Of a DNA stretch of 64,000 nucleotides, positions 20,457 to 31,877 are shown in pieces (within the stretch, counting starts at the first letter, position 1; every line of letters begins with the position of its first letter). The translations under genes and the position numbers were made by a program. The notes beneath the pieces were generated by a model. That model saw only the letters and a program-made list of their open reading frames with translations, did not search any database and was not told the origin of the DNA. This DNA comes from Muscardinus avellanarius (taxonomy: Eukaryota > Chordata > Mammalia > Rodentia > Gliridae): positions 92,688,029 to 92,752,028 of the forward strand of contig OY726566.1 of assembly GCA_963383645.1 (NCBI GenBank), read 5' to 3'.

Positions 20457-20655
20457 CAGCTGTGTGTGATGGCGCACACCTGAAATCCAGTATTTGGGAG
20501 ACTAAGATAGGAGAATCACAGTTTCAATGACAGCTTCAGCAACTTAGCAAGCCCCTCTTTCAAAATAAAAAAGAAAAAGGGCTAGGAGTAGAGCTCAAAG
20601 GTTGAATGCCCCGGGTTCAATCCCTAGTCTCAAAAAACAAACAAACAAAAAAATA
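20457..20655 (+). mobile_element. B1-dID SINE (old)
   Basis: Plus-strand dimer with (CAAA)n tail. Flanks share taggaa(c/t)tta, likely the TSD. Confidence 0.9.
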
Positions 20656-21762
20656 GGAATTTACTCTGGATATCTGCAAAGTCCAAACATTCTGTTTGTA
20701 AATGAAAATACCTTCCTAAGGGAAAGAAGAGGACAAGAGCAACACCAAGATGCCAGCTTATTCCAGCAAAGGAAAATAAAAGTAACTACATCTGAGTTTT
20801 CTGGTGCACCTTGGCTATCCCAGGCACCTGTCCTATCCACAGCACGGGCTTCATTCTCTGGGTCCCTGAACATAGGCTGCTCAAAGCCATGTGTTCTCCT
20901 GGCCCGACAGCGGAGGAGAGAGGCAGCACCTCCAGCATCCCTGCACCATCCTTAGCTGATTCCCAGAGAACCCTGTCCCCCAACTCAAGCCTTGCCTCGT
21001 GCATCATCAGGGGTTGCTGAAACCCTTTGGACTTCCCAGAGCAGAAGACCCCTGGGTGGGGGAAGTGATCCTCCTGACACCCTTTCCCAAGTTACATGCC
21101 ATAACTGAATTCTGAGCAGGGCAAAGGCAAGCTTTGCCAGCTCACAAATCACTTTAATGATCCCCGAAGGAAAGCATCAGTAAAGCTCAGGCAGTGAGCC
21201 GGAAGCCTGGAGGTAGCGCTCCAAAAACACAAGGTGAGGAAGGGGACGTAGAAAGGCTCATTTCACCTGGGCAGCTTCTCCGTCGCTTCCTTTCACGGAT
21301 CATTGTGTCCGCCTCTTTGTCTGCTGTGAGGTGGAGACGTGTCTTCCTGGAACACATTAGAAATTTATAGTTAATCTCGGGCTGTGATGAGCCTTATCAA
21401 TCTCAGTGTTGGTACCTTCTCCATGACTGCGCTGCCGGTGTGTTCAAAAACAGGACTTCACTTATAAGCAAAATATCTACAGCAAACACCAGCATTAAAC
21501 GGTCAGTGTAGCCAGGAACTACACAAGGAAGAAGCTGAGCCAACTCCTTTTCTCTCTGCCCTTCATTTCTTCTGCCCCACCTTCCCCAGCCTTTCAGAAA
21601 TAGGTGATGGTGATGAAACCAAGTTTTCACATTTCCATCCACCCCCTTTCCCCCAGTCATCATCTCCTCTTGGATTTAAGTGGCCTCTGGTACAAGGACC
21701 CCATCTGTCTAGGAGCAGAAGAATATTGATGGATATCATCCTAGTTTCATACCATGACTATG
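20656..21762. other. Long repeat-free intergenic stretch
   Basis: About 1.1 kb without a repeat I can name. Several short overlapping ORFs on both strands; none looks conserved. Confidence 0.5.
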
Positions 21763-21778
21763 GAAAATTATAGTTTTG

Positions 21779-21785
21779 TGTGTAT

Positions 21786-21816
<31 letters not shown>

Positions 21817-22005
21817 GTACTGGGAATCAACCCCAGGGGCACTCTACCTCCAAGCTACACTCCCAGCCCTTTTTATTTTTGTTTTGAAACAAGCTCTCAC
21901 TAGGTTGCTGACAGTCTTGCTACATGTTGAGGCTGTGCTTGAACCTGAAATCTTCCTGTTTCAATCTCCTAACTACTGGAGTTTTAGGATGAGCCACCAT
22001 GGCTA
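21779..22005 (-). mobile_element. B1-dID SINE with (TG)n tail
   Basis: Old minus-strand dimer; the tail is (TG)n at about 21780-21815. TSD gaaaattata(g)ttttg at 21763-21778 and 22006-22020. Confidence 0.93.
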
Positions 22006-22045
22006 GAAAATTATATTTTGAAAAATTAGGCTAGAATTAGAATAC

Positions 22046-22262
22046 GTATTTTATTTTTTTTTTGGGTACTGGAGATGGAACCCAGAGGCATTCTACCTCG
22101 AAGCTGCACCACCAGCCTGTTTTTTTTATTCTTTATTTTGAAACAAGGTCTCACTGAGTTGCAAAGGCCCTCACTATGTAGCTGAGGCTGGCCACAAACT
22201 GTGATCCTCCTGTCTCAGCCTCCCGAATGCTGGGATTACAAGTGTGTGCCACCACACCTGAT
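22046..22262 (-). mobile_element. B1-dID SINE, type B-like
   Basis: Minus-strand dimer ending ccaccacacctg. TSD ttagaatac at 22037-22045 and 22263-22271; it lies just outside the MLT1 LTR. Confidence 0.92.
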
Positions 22263-22263
22263 T

Positions 22264-22790
22264 TAGAATACTTCTAGTATTTCTAGTCCTGCATATTTTT
22301 CTGGAGCTTTCCCCCTCGTATGAAGAGGTGGGATGGATTTACCCTCTCCTTGAACCCGGCTGGGACTTTGTAGCAGCTTCAGCAAATAGAATGCAGAGGA
22401 TGAGATGCCATGTGACTTCTGAGAAGCGAGGTCACACCAGGTAATACAGCTTTTGTCTGGTTCTCTTTTTCTCAAAATGCCCACCTTTGGAATGCAGCCA
22501 CCATGTTGTGAGGAAGCCCAAGCCACACAGAGAGGCCCAGTACGGTCATCCCCACTGCTAGTCCCAGCTGCCAACTAGTGTCACCCGCCAGGCCTGGGAG
22601 CCAGGGAGATTGCAAGTCAGGGGGACTTCAGCTGAATCCACTGCCGCTTACCTCTAGTGGAGGAAGGTCAATCCCTTATGACAGAGCCCTGCCCAGGCGG
22701 CCCCTGGGGGACAAAATGAGTGCCATATTGTTCCGAGCCATGAAGTTAGAGAATCATTTTGTTGCAATAGCCATAGGAACTGAAACGATT
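22264..22790 (+). mobile_element. MLT1-type LTR (MaLR)
   Basis: Features of MLT1 in order: 'ctgggactttgtagcagctt', 'gcaaatagaatgcagaggat', 'atgcagccaccatgttgtga', 'aggaagcccaagccacacag', and an end with 'gccataggaactgaaac'. It accounts for ORFs at 22263-22967. Confidence 0.7.
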
Positions 22791-22879
22791 ACTCTTTTAT
22801 GTACCAGTATTAGGAATGGCCTAGAAAGATTCGAGAAAGAAGCTCCGATTATTAATAAATATATTTCAAAAATTGGGAT

Positions 22880-23420
22880 GACGGGCAGATCTGTGAAAGG
22901 GAAGGGCAAGTCAGGACTTGGTTATCCGGAAGCAAGCAGCTATTGTAATGTAAAGTATCCTTGCTAAAAGTAATTAGCTTTGGACTTCAGATTCTAAAGA
23001 CAGGTTTACATAATAATTGATATCTAGTTAAGAGGACAGGAAGAGGGGATCGAAGACAACCCTGGGCGAGTGAAAGGAGAAACCTGGCGTAGACCAAAGT
23101 TAGGTGGGAAAAATTAAGGGGATGGACTTTATCTATGTCAGAATTATGTAGGAGAACAAGATGGAGGCTGTCCTGTCTATAAAAGCCGTTCTGGGTTTTG
23201 TGGGTTGGGGACTTCGGTCGAAGCACTCCTTCATGTTATCCCTGGGTAGCATGAGGCTACAACTGTTTTCTGTATTCCTATCTTTTTAATAAAGTCCTTT
23301 AAATCTTCAGCAAGAGTCCTGACCAATGTACATCTGTCCTCAGTTGAGACAAGAACCCATGGTTTTATGGGAATTGTTTCCGGGAGCCTAACAAAGGTCC
23401 CCGGGAAAGTTTCCCAACAG
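22880..23420 (+). mobile_element. Solo LTR with TATA and poly(A) signals
   Basis: Retroviral-type LTR: TATA box tctataaaag at about 23177-23186, then AATAAA in tttttaataaagtcc at about 23284-23298, then a U5-like segment. No internal viral sequence is attached, so it looks like a solo LTR. A homologous inverted piece lies at 59540-59735. Family not named; ends are approximate. Confidence 0.65.
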
Positions 23421-23561
23421 GTAACACTTATCCTCAAACTGCAACATTCTAGATTTAGAATCCAGGGGCCTAGAAAGACAAGACTCCTCCCCATTCAGTT
23501 AAAATTAAGAAGAGGAAACACCCCTGCTTTACTTCAGTCAGGGAGCTCTACACAAAGCATG

Positions 23562-23782
23562 AGCCAGGTGTGGTGGCACACACTCTTAATTCTAGTATTT
23601 GGGGGTCTAAGATAGGAGGATTGCAGGTTTGAGACCAGCCTCAGCAATCCAGCAACCTTTTCAGAAACCTAGTGAGACTTTGTTTCTAAAAATATACAAA
23701 TAAAAAGGGCTGGGGATATAGTTCAGAGGTAGAATGCCTCTGGGTTCAATCCTCAGTTACCCCCCACACACACACACACAAA
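23562..23782 (+). mobile_element. B1-dID SINE with short (CA)n tail
   Basis: Plus-strand dimer ending cctcagttacc and (CA)n. Flanks share acaaa(a)gca. Confidence 0.9.
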
Positions 23783-24907
23783 AGCACTAATACAATAAAC
23801 AGCATGGTACTTGTACAGTAAGTATAAATATGTAGAACAATGCTTAGAACAACAAACTTACTAAGTTGGTTATATCTGAAGAGAAAAATGGGATGTGAGG
23901 CGATGAATTAGGGACTTCAGGTTTTTTTTTTTCTATTTATACTTAATTATTTGAAAAAATACATAAACAAGCATTGTTTTATAAGTTCAGAAAGTCTAAA
24001 GTAAATGAGATAGCCAATAAATAAATGGGACTTGACTTTTTTTGTTGTTGTTTTCAGGTAAAAACATGAAAAGGACATGTTCTACTGCCCTCCTTGCCCT
24101 TGTTCTTGGCCCCTTTCTGGATGTTGAAGAAAGGATTGGCAGTGGGAATTTCCTGAGACTTACCCTTTTCCCAGGCAGGGCAGGTCTGGTTGTCCAGTAC
24201 CAGGTGACCTCTGGCCCATAAGATCCTGGGATTATTGACAAACTCCAAATCTAAACATCACCAGCGAGTCTCCTGAGATATCTAAGAAAGTAAATACCCA
24301 GATGATAATTGCTCTATTTGAACAGAAGGACAAAGTTTTTCCTTCTTTGTTTTTAGAAAAAAGTTTTTCAAAGGCCATCGGAAGATAATGTACCTTTAAT
24401 TGGAGATAATTTTCCATACAGTGACTGACAAATACTCCCCAAATTTCCCCAACAGCCTCAGGCTTGAACTGGGGAGACAGCTGGCTAGGGTTATAAGCAG
24501 CTGGTGACTTTAGAAGAGAATGTAGACTAAACTTGTGATCCAGGCACAGAGGCAACAGTTGCTGGTCAAAGTGGGTGTTGCTAACCTTGTAGACAAAACC
24601 TGGCACCAGAATAAGATGCATCTTTAATCATAAACTTAATTTACTAAGTAAACAAAGATAAGTCACTTGACTTTCTCTTTATTCACTTAACTGAGCTTCT
24701 TCTTATACCAGAATGTCCTGCCTCTAGTAAAAAACTAAAGACATTATGGCTAGATGGGTGGCTTGTAAGTATAAAAATGTTGTTTTGTCCTCTGAATATG
24801 CCTTTCTGGGTCTTTTGTGACTCAAGTCATGGATACTAATGGTACCATGAAATTGTACTGTGTGTAGAAGCCAAGTTCTCTAGATGGGGCAGAAGTAGCT
24901 AATTTGA
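23783..24907. other. Long repeat-free intergenic stretch
   Basis: No repeat I can name in about 1.1 kb. A 129-codon minus-strand ORF at 24232-24621 has no recognisable domain and is most likely chance. Confidence 0.5.
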
Positions 24908-25160
24908 CCAGACAGGCGTGATGGCATATGCCTGTAATCCTAGTACTTGGGAGGCTGAGACAGGAGGATCATAGGTTCAAGGCCAGCCTCACCAACTTAG
25001 CAAGGCTGTCAGCAATTTAGCAAGACCCTGTTTCAAATTAAAAAAAAAAAATAGAATTAAGGGTGTAGCTCTGAGGTAAAACACCCCTAGGTCCATTTCC
25101 AAATACCAAGAAAAGAGAAAGAGGAGAAGGAGGAGGAGGAAGAGGAGGAGGAGGAGGAAA
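24908..25160 (+). mobile_element. B1-dID SINE with (GGA)n tail
   Basis: Old plus-strand dimer (to about 25108) continuing into an impure (GGA)n/(GAA)n tract. Confidence 0.88.
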
Positions 25161-25794
25161 AAGAAAAGAAAAAATAACTAACCAGCTCTTTTTTTCATGT
25201 AGCTAAAGTTATCTAAGGAGAATTCAGATTACAAAAGTGTGGAAGTATACTAAGACTGAGTTTGAAATTATAAACCTCTGTGAAATGCAAGCAAAATGCA
25301 GTTTCCAAAAACACACTGCCCACTTGTGAGATAGCTGGGAGCTTACCTGTACAGGGACACACTGCTGTAACACCTGTGGACAGGTAGCACTGGGGATGTT
25401 TCTTTGACTAGGCACTGCTTTGAGATGGAGCTATTCCAATAATAGCTTTATCATTTTCACATTTGCAATCGTGTGAGGCTAGCCAGCGGAAAATTTGAAC
25501 ACTCAAATGATACTATAAATATAATTTTCAAAGAAAACCACGTTTAAGTTGCTCTCAATTCTCTCATTTCTGATGCCCTTTGAAACTCAATCTGGATGTT
25601 TCCTTATCAAATAAAATTCTTTAAAAATTACTTATCTCATGCTAAGTGTCTCTGGTCCTCTTTCTACAAAGCGATCAGATCGTGAAGAATGACATCGCAC
25701 TTGCATTGCCAAATTCATTATCTGTTCTTGCAAAGTTTTAGCTTTCCAAGGCAACCGAAAATTTAAGCACCTACCAAGTGCAAGTTTGGGAGGG
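25161..25794. other. Intergenic, no gene seen
   Basis: Unassigned sequence without convincing ORFs or a named repeat. Confidence 0.5.
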
Positions 25795-25985
25795 CGCAGG
25801 TCTAGGCATTCATATATACCAGAGTCACCAGGGATGCTTTTTAACAAATAAATACCTGGGCCCTACCTGGGCTCAACCTCAGAGGTCGTGATTCCTTCGG
25901 TCTGAGTTGCAGCCCCAGGCATCTGCCTTTTAATAAGCATCCCAGGTGGTGCTGATGCAGGAGGTCTGCAGCCCACACTGCTGCT
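25795..25985 (+). mobile_element. MER5A-like hAT DNA transposon
   Basis: Follows MER5A in order: 'accagagtcaccagggatgc', 'cctgggccctacctgggctc', 'ggcatctgccttttaataag', 'ggtggtgctgatgcaggagg'. The right terminal repeat is largely lost. Confidence 0.75.
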
Positions 25986-26869
25986 CCAGCGATTAAAATC
26001 TCCTCTGTGGGCTCCCTGTCTTTCTATGCTAGAACCTGTCATCACATAGCATTTGACTCTCACCTGTCATTTGCTTTTCAGAACTGACTGTTTCCCCAGG
26101 GTGCTTTATTAAGACTCAATTTTTACCTTTCCTTCTATATCCCACAAGGTCCAGACTTGAGAAAGGCTTGGAAAAGTAAGATTTTAGGCCAGTGAGTGTT
26201 TAAAGTCTAATTCAGAATCTAATTTTGTCGCAAGGTATAATGTTCATTCTCTGAAATCAGCTTAGGGATTCTGGGCTGAGAAATAGTCACATGAATAGGA
26301 AAAAGAAAATCCACCGTGGAGTGAATTATGTGTCCTTTTCTGTAATACCATCCTCTAATTCATTAAAGCACAGTTTAATGCTGACGGGGAAAAAAAGGCA
26401 TGAGGCTTGTTTGCTAAATGGTCATTGCTGAAAGCATCCTGATTGAACTTTCTATCCAGCCAACCCCAGGACCCCCTCAACAGATTGACAGAACACACAC
26501 TTGAACTGAAAAGCTTACCCTATCCTGATTCAAGACCTCATAGCTAAGAAATTTATTGTCATATCATTGGTCCAATTTTTTTTACTTCAATTTTTTACTT
26601 CCAGAAGCCCTCTTCTCTCCCTGGACTTCCTTGGGATCAAAGAGAATTGACACAAACTAAGTGAAGTCACAAATATTACTTCCTATCAGTTCTCCGAGCT
26701 TCTTAAAGATGGCGGCCAAGGTTAAGAGAGTTGGTATTACTCCCAAACTAAAATGGATAAAGATGTGAAATCTCGTCCCCCTCTGATAATTAAGGGTCTG
26801 ACCACAGGAAGAGTAGAGAGAATTAGAAAAATGGATGGTAATGGATGATTGTGGTGTCTCCTCCCCCCA
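25986..26869. other. Long repeat-free intergenic stretch
   Basis: About 0.9 kb with no repeat I can name and no convincing coding frame. Confidence 0.5.

Positions 26870-26917
<48 letters not shown>
26870..26917. repeat. (CA)n microsatellite
   Basis: About 22 CA units, not adjacent to a SINE. Confidence 0.97.
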
Positions 26918-26918
<1 letters not shown>

Positions 26919-27970
26919 ATCCATTATTCCCTCTGGGGATTGACTCCCTCTGCTATGGTAAACCCTTTACATGTGGTTGGAATAAAGTTATCACTACCCA
27001 CCTCTTCAGTCAGAGCACTCTACCTCTTCTTATCCGCTCCCCAGCCCAATCCTGCAGGGGTTGCTTTAGATACAGGCAAGACCAAAGGGGGGCAGTCAAC
27101 AATTTCCCCGGTACTTTTCTGATTAAGCTACAAGATGCCTTTTCTTTCTATTGGGATTACTAAACCAGCACGAGGGGAGGGAATCTTGGGGCTAGGACAT
27201 CATTATCATCACCACAATGAGGCAGCCTACCAGATAGATGGATCCCAGGTGCCCTTCATTGAGTCTTGAAAGCAGCCCAGTCTGACATTTAATTTTGCGA
27301 GTCAATAAAACCCTCCCAAGCCTTGTTTGGCCTTGTATGGTTGGGGGTGGCTTTCTGTCTCTTGCAACTGAAAGAGCCCTGATGAATACAGATTTCACAT
27401 TTATCCTTGAGGACTGTGGTTTGGGGGAGTACATGCTGCTGATTTCATACCCAACCCCCTTTCCAGCCAATGCATCCACCCTCAGCTGCTGTGAGTGGTA
27501 TCTAAGGACATACCTGTGACCTTCGTGGAGAATTGCCCTTGGTGGACAGAGCAGCTTCCCCTTGAGGTGCCTGGGAAGTTCCATCCCACCTGGAGTCAGG
27601 TGCAGACCAAGGCAGTCCTGCCTAAGGGTGGGACAACTCTGCAGAGCAATTTGTGACCCAGAGCTGCCGCAGGGATCTGCGAGGCAAGGAGGCTTCACCT
27701 GAGGCCGAGTCCTTGCTCAGATCAGCCCCTTCCTTTTTCTGCTTCGTTTGATCCTTTTGAGAATTTTCCTAGAGAGCCTTCCCTCAGTAGATCCCATGCA
27801 TGCATCTGTATCCCTGCGTTGGCCTGTCCTTTTAGGAAATACAACCTGAAATATGCAGTCACTTTTTTCTAAATTTGTTTTTATTTTACTTAAAGAAATA
27901 CATTGCATGGTTAAAAAAATAAAAAGGTATGAAAAACTTTTACTCATAAATGGAAGTCTCCTGCCCAAGC
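26918..27970. other. Intergenic with possible MaLR LTR end
   Basis: 'tttctgtctcttgcaactg' 'aaagagccctgatgaatacag' at about 27352-27392 resembles the 3' end of an MLT1-type LTR on the plus strand, which may begin near 27170. The remainder is unassigned. Confidence 0.4.
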
Positions 27971-27973
27971 CTT

Positions 27974-28247
27974 CTCCTCCTCCTCCTCCTCCTCCTCCTC
28001 CTCCTCCTCCTCCTCCTCCTCCTCCTCCTTCTTCTTCTTTTGCAGTACTAGGAATGGAACTCGAGGGCATTCTACCTCTGAGTCACACCCTCGGCCCTAT
28101 TTTTTGTTCTTTATTTTATTTTGAAATAGGGACTCACTGAGTTGCAGAGGGCCTCACTAAGTAGCTGAGGCTGTCCATGAACCTGTGATTCTCCTGTCTC
28201 GGCCTCCCAAATGCTGGGATCATAAGCGTGCGCCACCACGCCCGGCT
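27974..28247 (-). mobile_element. B1-dID SINE, type B-like, with (TCC)n tail
   Basis: (TCC)n of about 18 units at 27974-28028 then (TTC), then a minus-strand dimer ending cgccaccacgcccggct. Confidence 0.92.
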
Positions 28248-28414
28248 TCCCACCCCCTCTTCCAGTTGCTTAGGCAGTGGGAACTTCATCATCATGCCAA
28301 CTGAAACAGGCCTATTTGGGAAATCTAGCCGTTACTTCTCTCTCCTGATTTCTTGGAAGGTCAGATAACAACTTAGTTTCAGTTTGGCAATACGGAAATC
28401 CAGCATGGGTGACT

Positions 28415-28960
28415 CCATTTATATTTTTAGTCTGGTCTCTTGGACCCGGCATAAGACCCTGGTCTAAAACAAAGGCCCCCAGTGATTTTTATTCCAGAGT
28501 AGTTCCCAAATGTTCCAACTGTTGTTACTGAACCCAGGTTCAGGCGCTCATCCCACAGAAAATCGAAATGCAAGAGCTGAGTGTTGGCAAGAATGAAAGG
28601 CTTTGTTCAGAAGCCAGAGAACAGAGAAGAGGGAGGTTTGCTCACTATGAGCTTCTCAACTATAGGGTGTTGAGAGGTTCTAGATAGAGGAGATGAAGAG
28701 TGAGGGAGATGGACAGGCTAATAAAGGGGAGAAATAGTCAGACCTTTTCTAGGGATGGGTAGAGATCTCCCAGAAATACTGGTGCCACCTCTTTGTGTTT
28801 CTTTTCATGGTTAGGTATTTCAAGTCATAGTGATGGTAGGTATCTTTAGCCTTAAAAGGAAAAACGAAAGAGTAGGCAAGTCCAGGTCAAGTTAACCATA
28901 TATTATAGGTCTGAATAAAATATTTGGATGATCAACATGTCTATATGCAGAGCTCTAAAT
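28415..28960 (-). mobile_element. LTR-like sequence, boundaries uncertain
   Basis: On the minus strand the segment reads like a retroviral R-U5: a TGAACAAAGCC polyadenylation-like region near 28600, then tcttgccaacactcagctct and 'tgggatgagcgcctgaacct'. No viral coding sequence is attached. Family not identified. Confidence 0.45.
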
Positions 28961-29583
28961 AATGGGACCCAAAGGTTAAGGCAACAAAGGAGACCGACAC
29001 ACTATGAAGACAGAGATGCAAGCCTTTCATCCCATCCCAGTCACCCGCAGGCCCAAGCGAAGAAGAGTCATTGTTTTTGGTAAAAGCAGTGTTCAAGTTC
29101 CCGAAGAATAACCTAGGCAACTGCCATTTCCCATCCCGTGTGTCAGAGGTGTGAGCTATAGCAAAGCCAGTGTGAGAATACTAATGCACTGCCCAGCCGT
29201 GTGACCTCCAAAAATAGAAACCTTTAGGCAAATTAAGAGCGAGTAAAGCTGGAGGGTCTCTTTAGGTTATTCCTGGGTAACACATAACCCTCACACACCC
29301 ATCGATCATACCGTCAGGCTCAAACCTATCAGCTCGGTTTTCTCTTGGAGATTAGCCTTCTGAGGTCCTTGTCCTTACAGATCTCCATAGCACTCAGCTC
29401 ATCTGAGAATTCCCTTCACGGCTCTCCCATGCTAGTCCCTATTTTTTTTTTTTTTTTTGATCCTACATTTTTCCTTTTGGGGGTTACTATCTTGTTCTTT
29501 TAGGGGATACATCATCCTTCACTGTCTTCCTGAAAAAGAATCTTTCTTCTCGTCCTCCTTCTAGAGTGGTTGTACGTCTGAAA
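28961..29583. other. Intergenic, no gene seen
   Basis: Unassigned; a run of 18 T lies at about 29442-29459. Confidence 0.5.
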
Positions 29584-29629
<46 letters not shown>

Positions 29630-29808
29630 GGGGATTGAACCCAGCGGCATCCTACTTTCAAACTACAGCCCCAGCCCTTTCTATTTTTGTTTTTGTTTTT
29701 GTTTTTGTTTTTGAAACAGAGTCTTGCAAAGTTGCTGAGGCTGATCTCAATCCTTCTGTCTCAGTCTCCCAAGTACTGGGATTACAGGCATGCGCCACTC
29801 TGCCAGAC
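29584..29808 (-). mobile_element. B1-dID SINE with (TG)n tail
   Basis: (TG)n at 29586-29625, minus-strand dimer with an internal (GTTTTT)n linker at about 29687-29713. Flanks share ctgaaaat. Confidence 0.92.
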
Positions 29809-30891
29809 TGAAAATCTCTCTATTATATCATCACACCTGTTAATTTGGGCGAGGTAGGGAATTCTAGAGTGAATTTGGTTTTCACCCGGAGCTCTGTCGG
29901 CTCTATGGAATAGACAGCCTCTCCATGTCTCACAGGGCTGCTACCCCTCCAGTTTCCTGCCATAAGGGGAGAAAAAAAAGTCTTGAAATCTATTTACTTT
30001 TGCTTTATCGTCTAGCTTTTGGTCTTAATAAATTTATACATTTTTTAAAAAAATCCTATACTCTTTATTATTTTAGTAGGTTTTTAAGAAAGAGAAGAGG
30101 GAGAAAGATCATTTCTGGTCAATATCTTAACAGGGTGGTCTGTTTTTAAATAACATTTCCTCATTTCAAAATCAATATGTATTTATTGAACAAAACACAA
30201 ATAAGCAAAGGTAGAAAAATTAAAATGACCTGTAATCCCACTGCCTAAAGAAAATAGCCGTTATTATGGATTATGTTGTTTTCAGCATTTTTTCCCAAAT
30301 GTCATACACAAAAACAGTTATTATTGCTATTGTTCTCCATGACCACCTTAGCCCCTAGGGAGTGGGGAGAGGATGCTGGCTGGCAACAGGAGCTCCCTTG
30401 GTCAAACACGGCACTGGGAGGAGTCATACATGTATGGGGGTACAAAACAAGCAGAGAAGGCTATTCTGCATAATTAAAAGGGAGACAATTGTATTCAGGG
30501 CAGGAGGGTAAGCCAGGATGAAGTGTAGAGAGGCCAAGTATGTCGGTGTTGTATGAAAGACAAGCAGCAAAGTCCTATGGGCATTATAATAGAAAAAAAA
30601 AATGGGCTTTCAGATTAGTCCTCACTGATTGGTCAGTGTTTGCTTAGGGAGAAGAGATATAAACCTCCTTAACAGTGTTCACTGATACTTAAATTAGTAG
30701 GTTCTTTGATTCGATGATTCTAGAGCTACAGAGACATCTGTTAGATTTAGAATGAAGAACAAGTATGAAGAAACAGGCGATATTTAGGTAATGCACATAT
30801 ATGTATATTTTTGATGTAGCCTCTTAGGCATCACGCTGTTTTCCATTAATTATATTGTGCATGCGTTTCACATTATTAAGAATTCCTCTCT
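29809..30891. other. Long intergenic stretch, no gene seen
   Basis: About 1.1 kb without a repeat I can name. It is AT-rich at 30000-30340 and contains a TATA-like gagatataaacctcc at about 30654, without other promoter signs. Confidence 0.45.
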
Positions 30892-31063
30892 GGGCTGAGT
30901 GTGGTGACACACACCTGTTATCCAAGTACTTAGGAAGCCGAGACAGGAGGCTTGTAGGTTTGAGGCTAGCTTTAGCAATTTAGTGAGACCCTGTTTCAAA
31001 ATAACTAATAAAAAGGACCGGGGGTGGCTCAGAGGTAGAATTTCCCTGAGTTCAATCCACAGC

Positions 31064-31110
<47 letters not shown>
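30892..31110 (+). mobile_element. B1-dID SINE with (CA)n tail
   Basis: Old plus-strand dimer whose tail is (CA)n at 31063-31110. Confidence 0.9.
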
Positions 31111-31113
<3 letters not shown>

Positions 31114-31119
31114 CTTTTA

Positions 31120-31258
31120 CTGCACCACGGTCAGTGGCACACATCTAGAGTTTCACCTACCAGGGAGGCTGAAACAGGAGGTTCACTTGATTCCAGAACT
31201 TCAGGGCCAACCAGGGCAATATGATGAGATTTTGTCACAATAAATAAATAAATAAACA
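31120..31258 (+). mobile_element. 7SL-derived monomer SINE (old)
   Basis: Reads 'cagtggcacacatctagagt' ... 'accagggaggctgaaacagg' ... 'gggcaatatgatgagatttt' then (AAAT)n. It is Alu/B1-like but unlike the B1 arm of the dimers and has no ID arm. Confidence 0.6.
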
Positions 31259-31448
31259 AATGCAAATATGCATACATAAGTAAATCTCTAGTGGCTTAAC
31301 TGGATAGATAGATGCATGCAAATGAAAGTAAAAAGGCATTATACAAAATAGGAGAAAATACTTACACATTATATATGTAGTATTCAGAATATATGAACAA
31401 CTTTTACAAATTAACAACATAAACAGCTGAGTGAAGAAATGGACAAAG

Positions 31449-31655
31449 AGCCAGGTGTGGTGACGCATGCTTGTAATCCCCGCACTTTGGAGGCGGAGAC
31501 AGGAGGATCACGCAGGTTCAAAGTCAGCCTCGCTGGCTGAAGAGACCCTGTTTCCAAATAAAAAGAATATAAAATCGGTTTTATATTCTTTTTAATATGT
31601 AGCCGGAGAGAGAAGGATTTCCAAGAACCCAATACCACCAAAAAAAAAAAAAAAA
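31449..31655 (+). mobile_element. B1-dID SINE, type C, with internal palindrome
   Basis: Type C B1 arm (gcctcgctggctgaagagacc). The junction with the ID arm is replaced by a perfect 15-bp inverted repeat at 31560-31593. Inserted in L1M; flanks share g(g/t)acaaaga. Confidence 0.93.
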
Positions 31656-31668
31656 TTGTACAAAGAAG

Positions 31669-31877
31669 CCAGGCGTGGTGGCGCACACTTGTAATCCCAG
31701 CATTTGTGAGGCTGAGACAGTAGGATCGCGGTTCGCAGACAGCCTCAGCTACTTAGTGAGGCCCTCTGCAACTCAGTGAGACCCTGTTTCAAAATAAAGA
31801 ATAAAAAATAGGGCAGGGGGTGTAGCTCAGAGGTCGAATGCCCCTGGGTTTCATCCCCAGACCCACACAAAAAAATG
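31669..31877 (+). mobile_element. B1-dID SINE, type B
   Basis: Follows the type C copy with 12 bases between. Carries atcgcggttcgcagacagcc. Flanks tgtacaaagaa and tggacaaagga indicate that it used the same target sequence as its neighbour. Confidence 0.93.

Noticed and set aside
22263..22967. 103- and 129-codon ORFs on opposite strands
   Set aside because: They lie in an MLT1 LTR and adjacent sequence; no protein family is recognisable.
24232..24621. 129-codon minus-strand ORF
   Set aside because: No domain, no splice or promoter context, and composition matches its noncoding surroundings.
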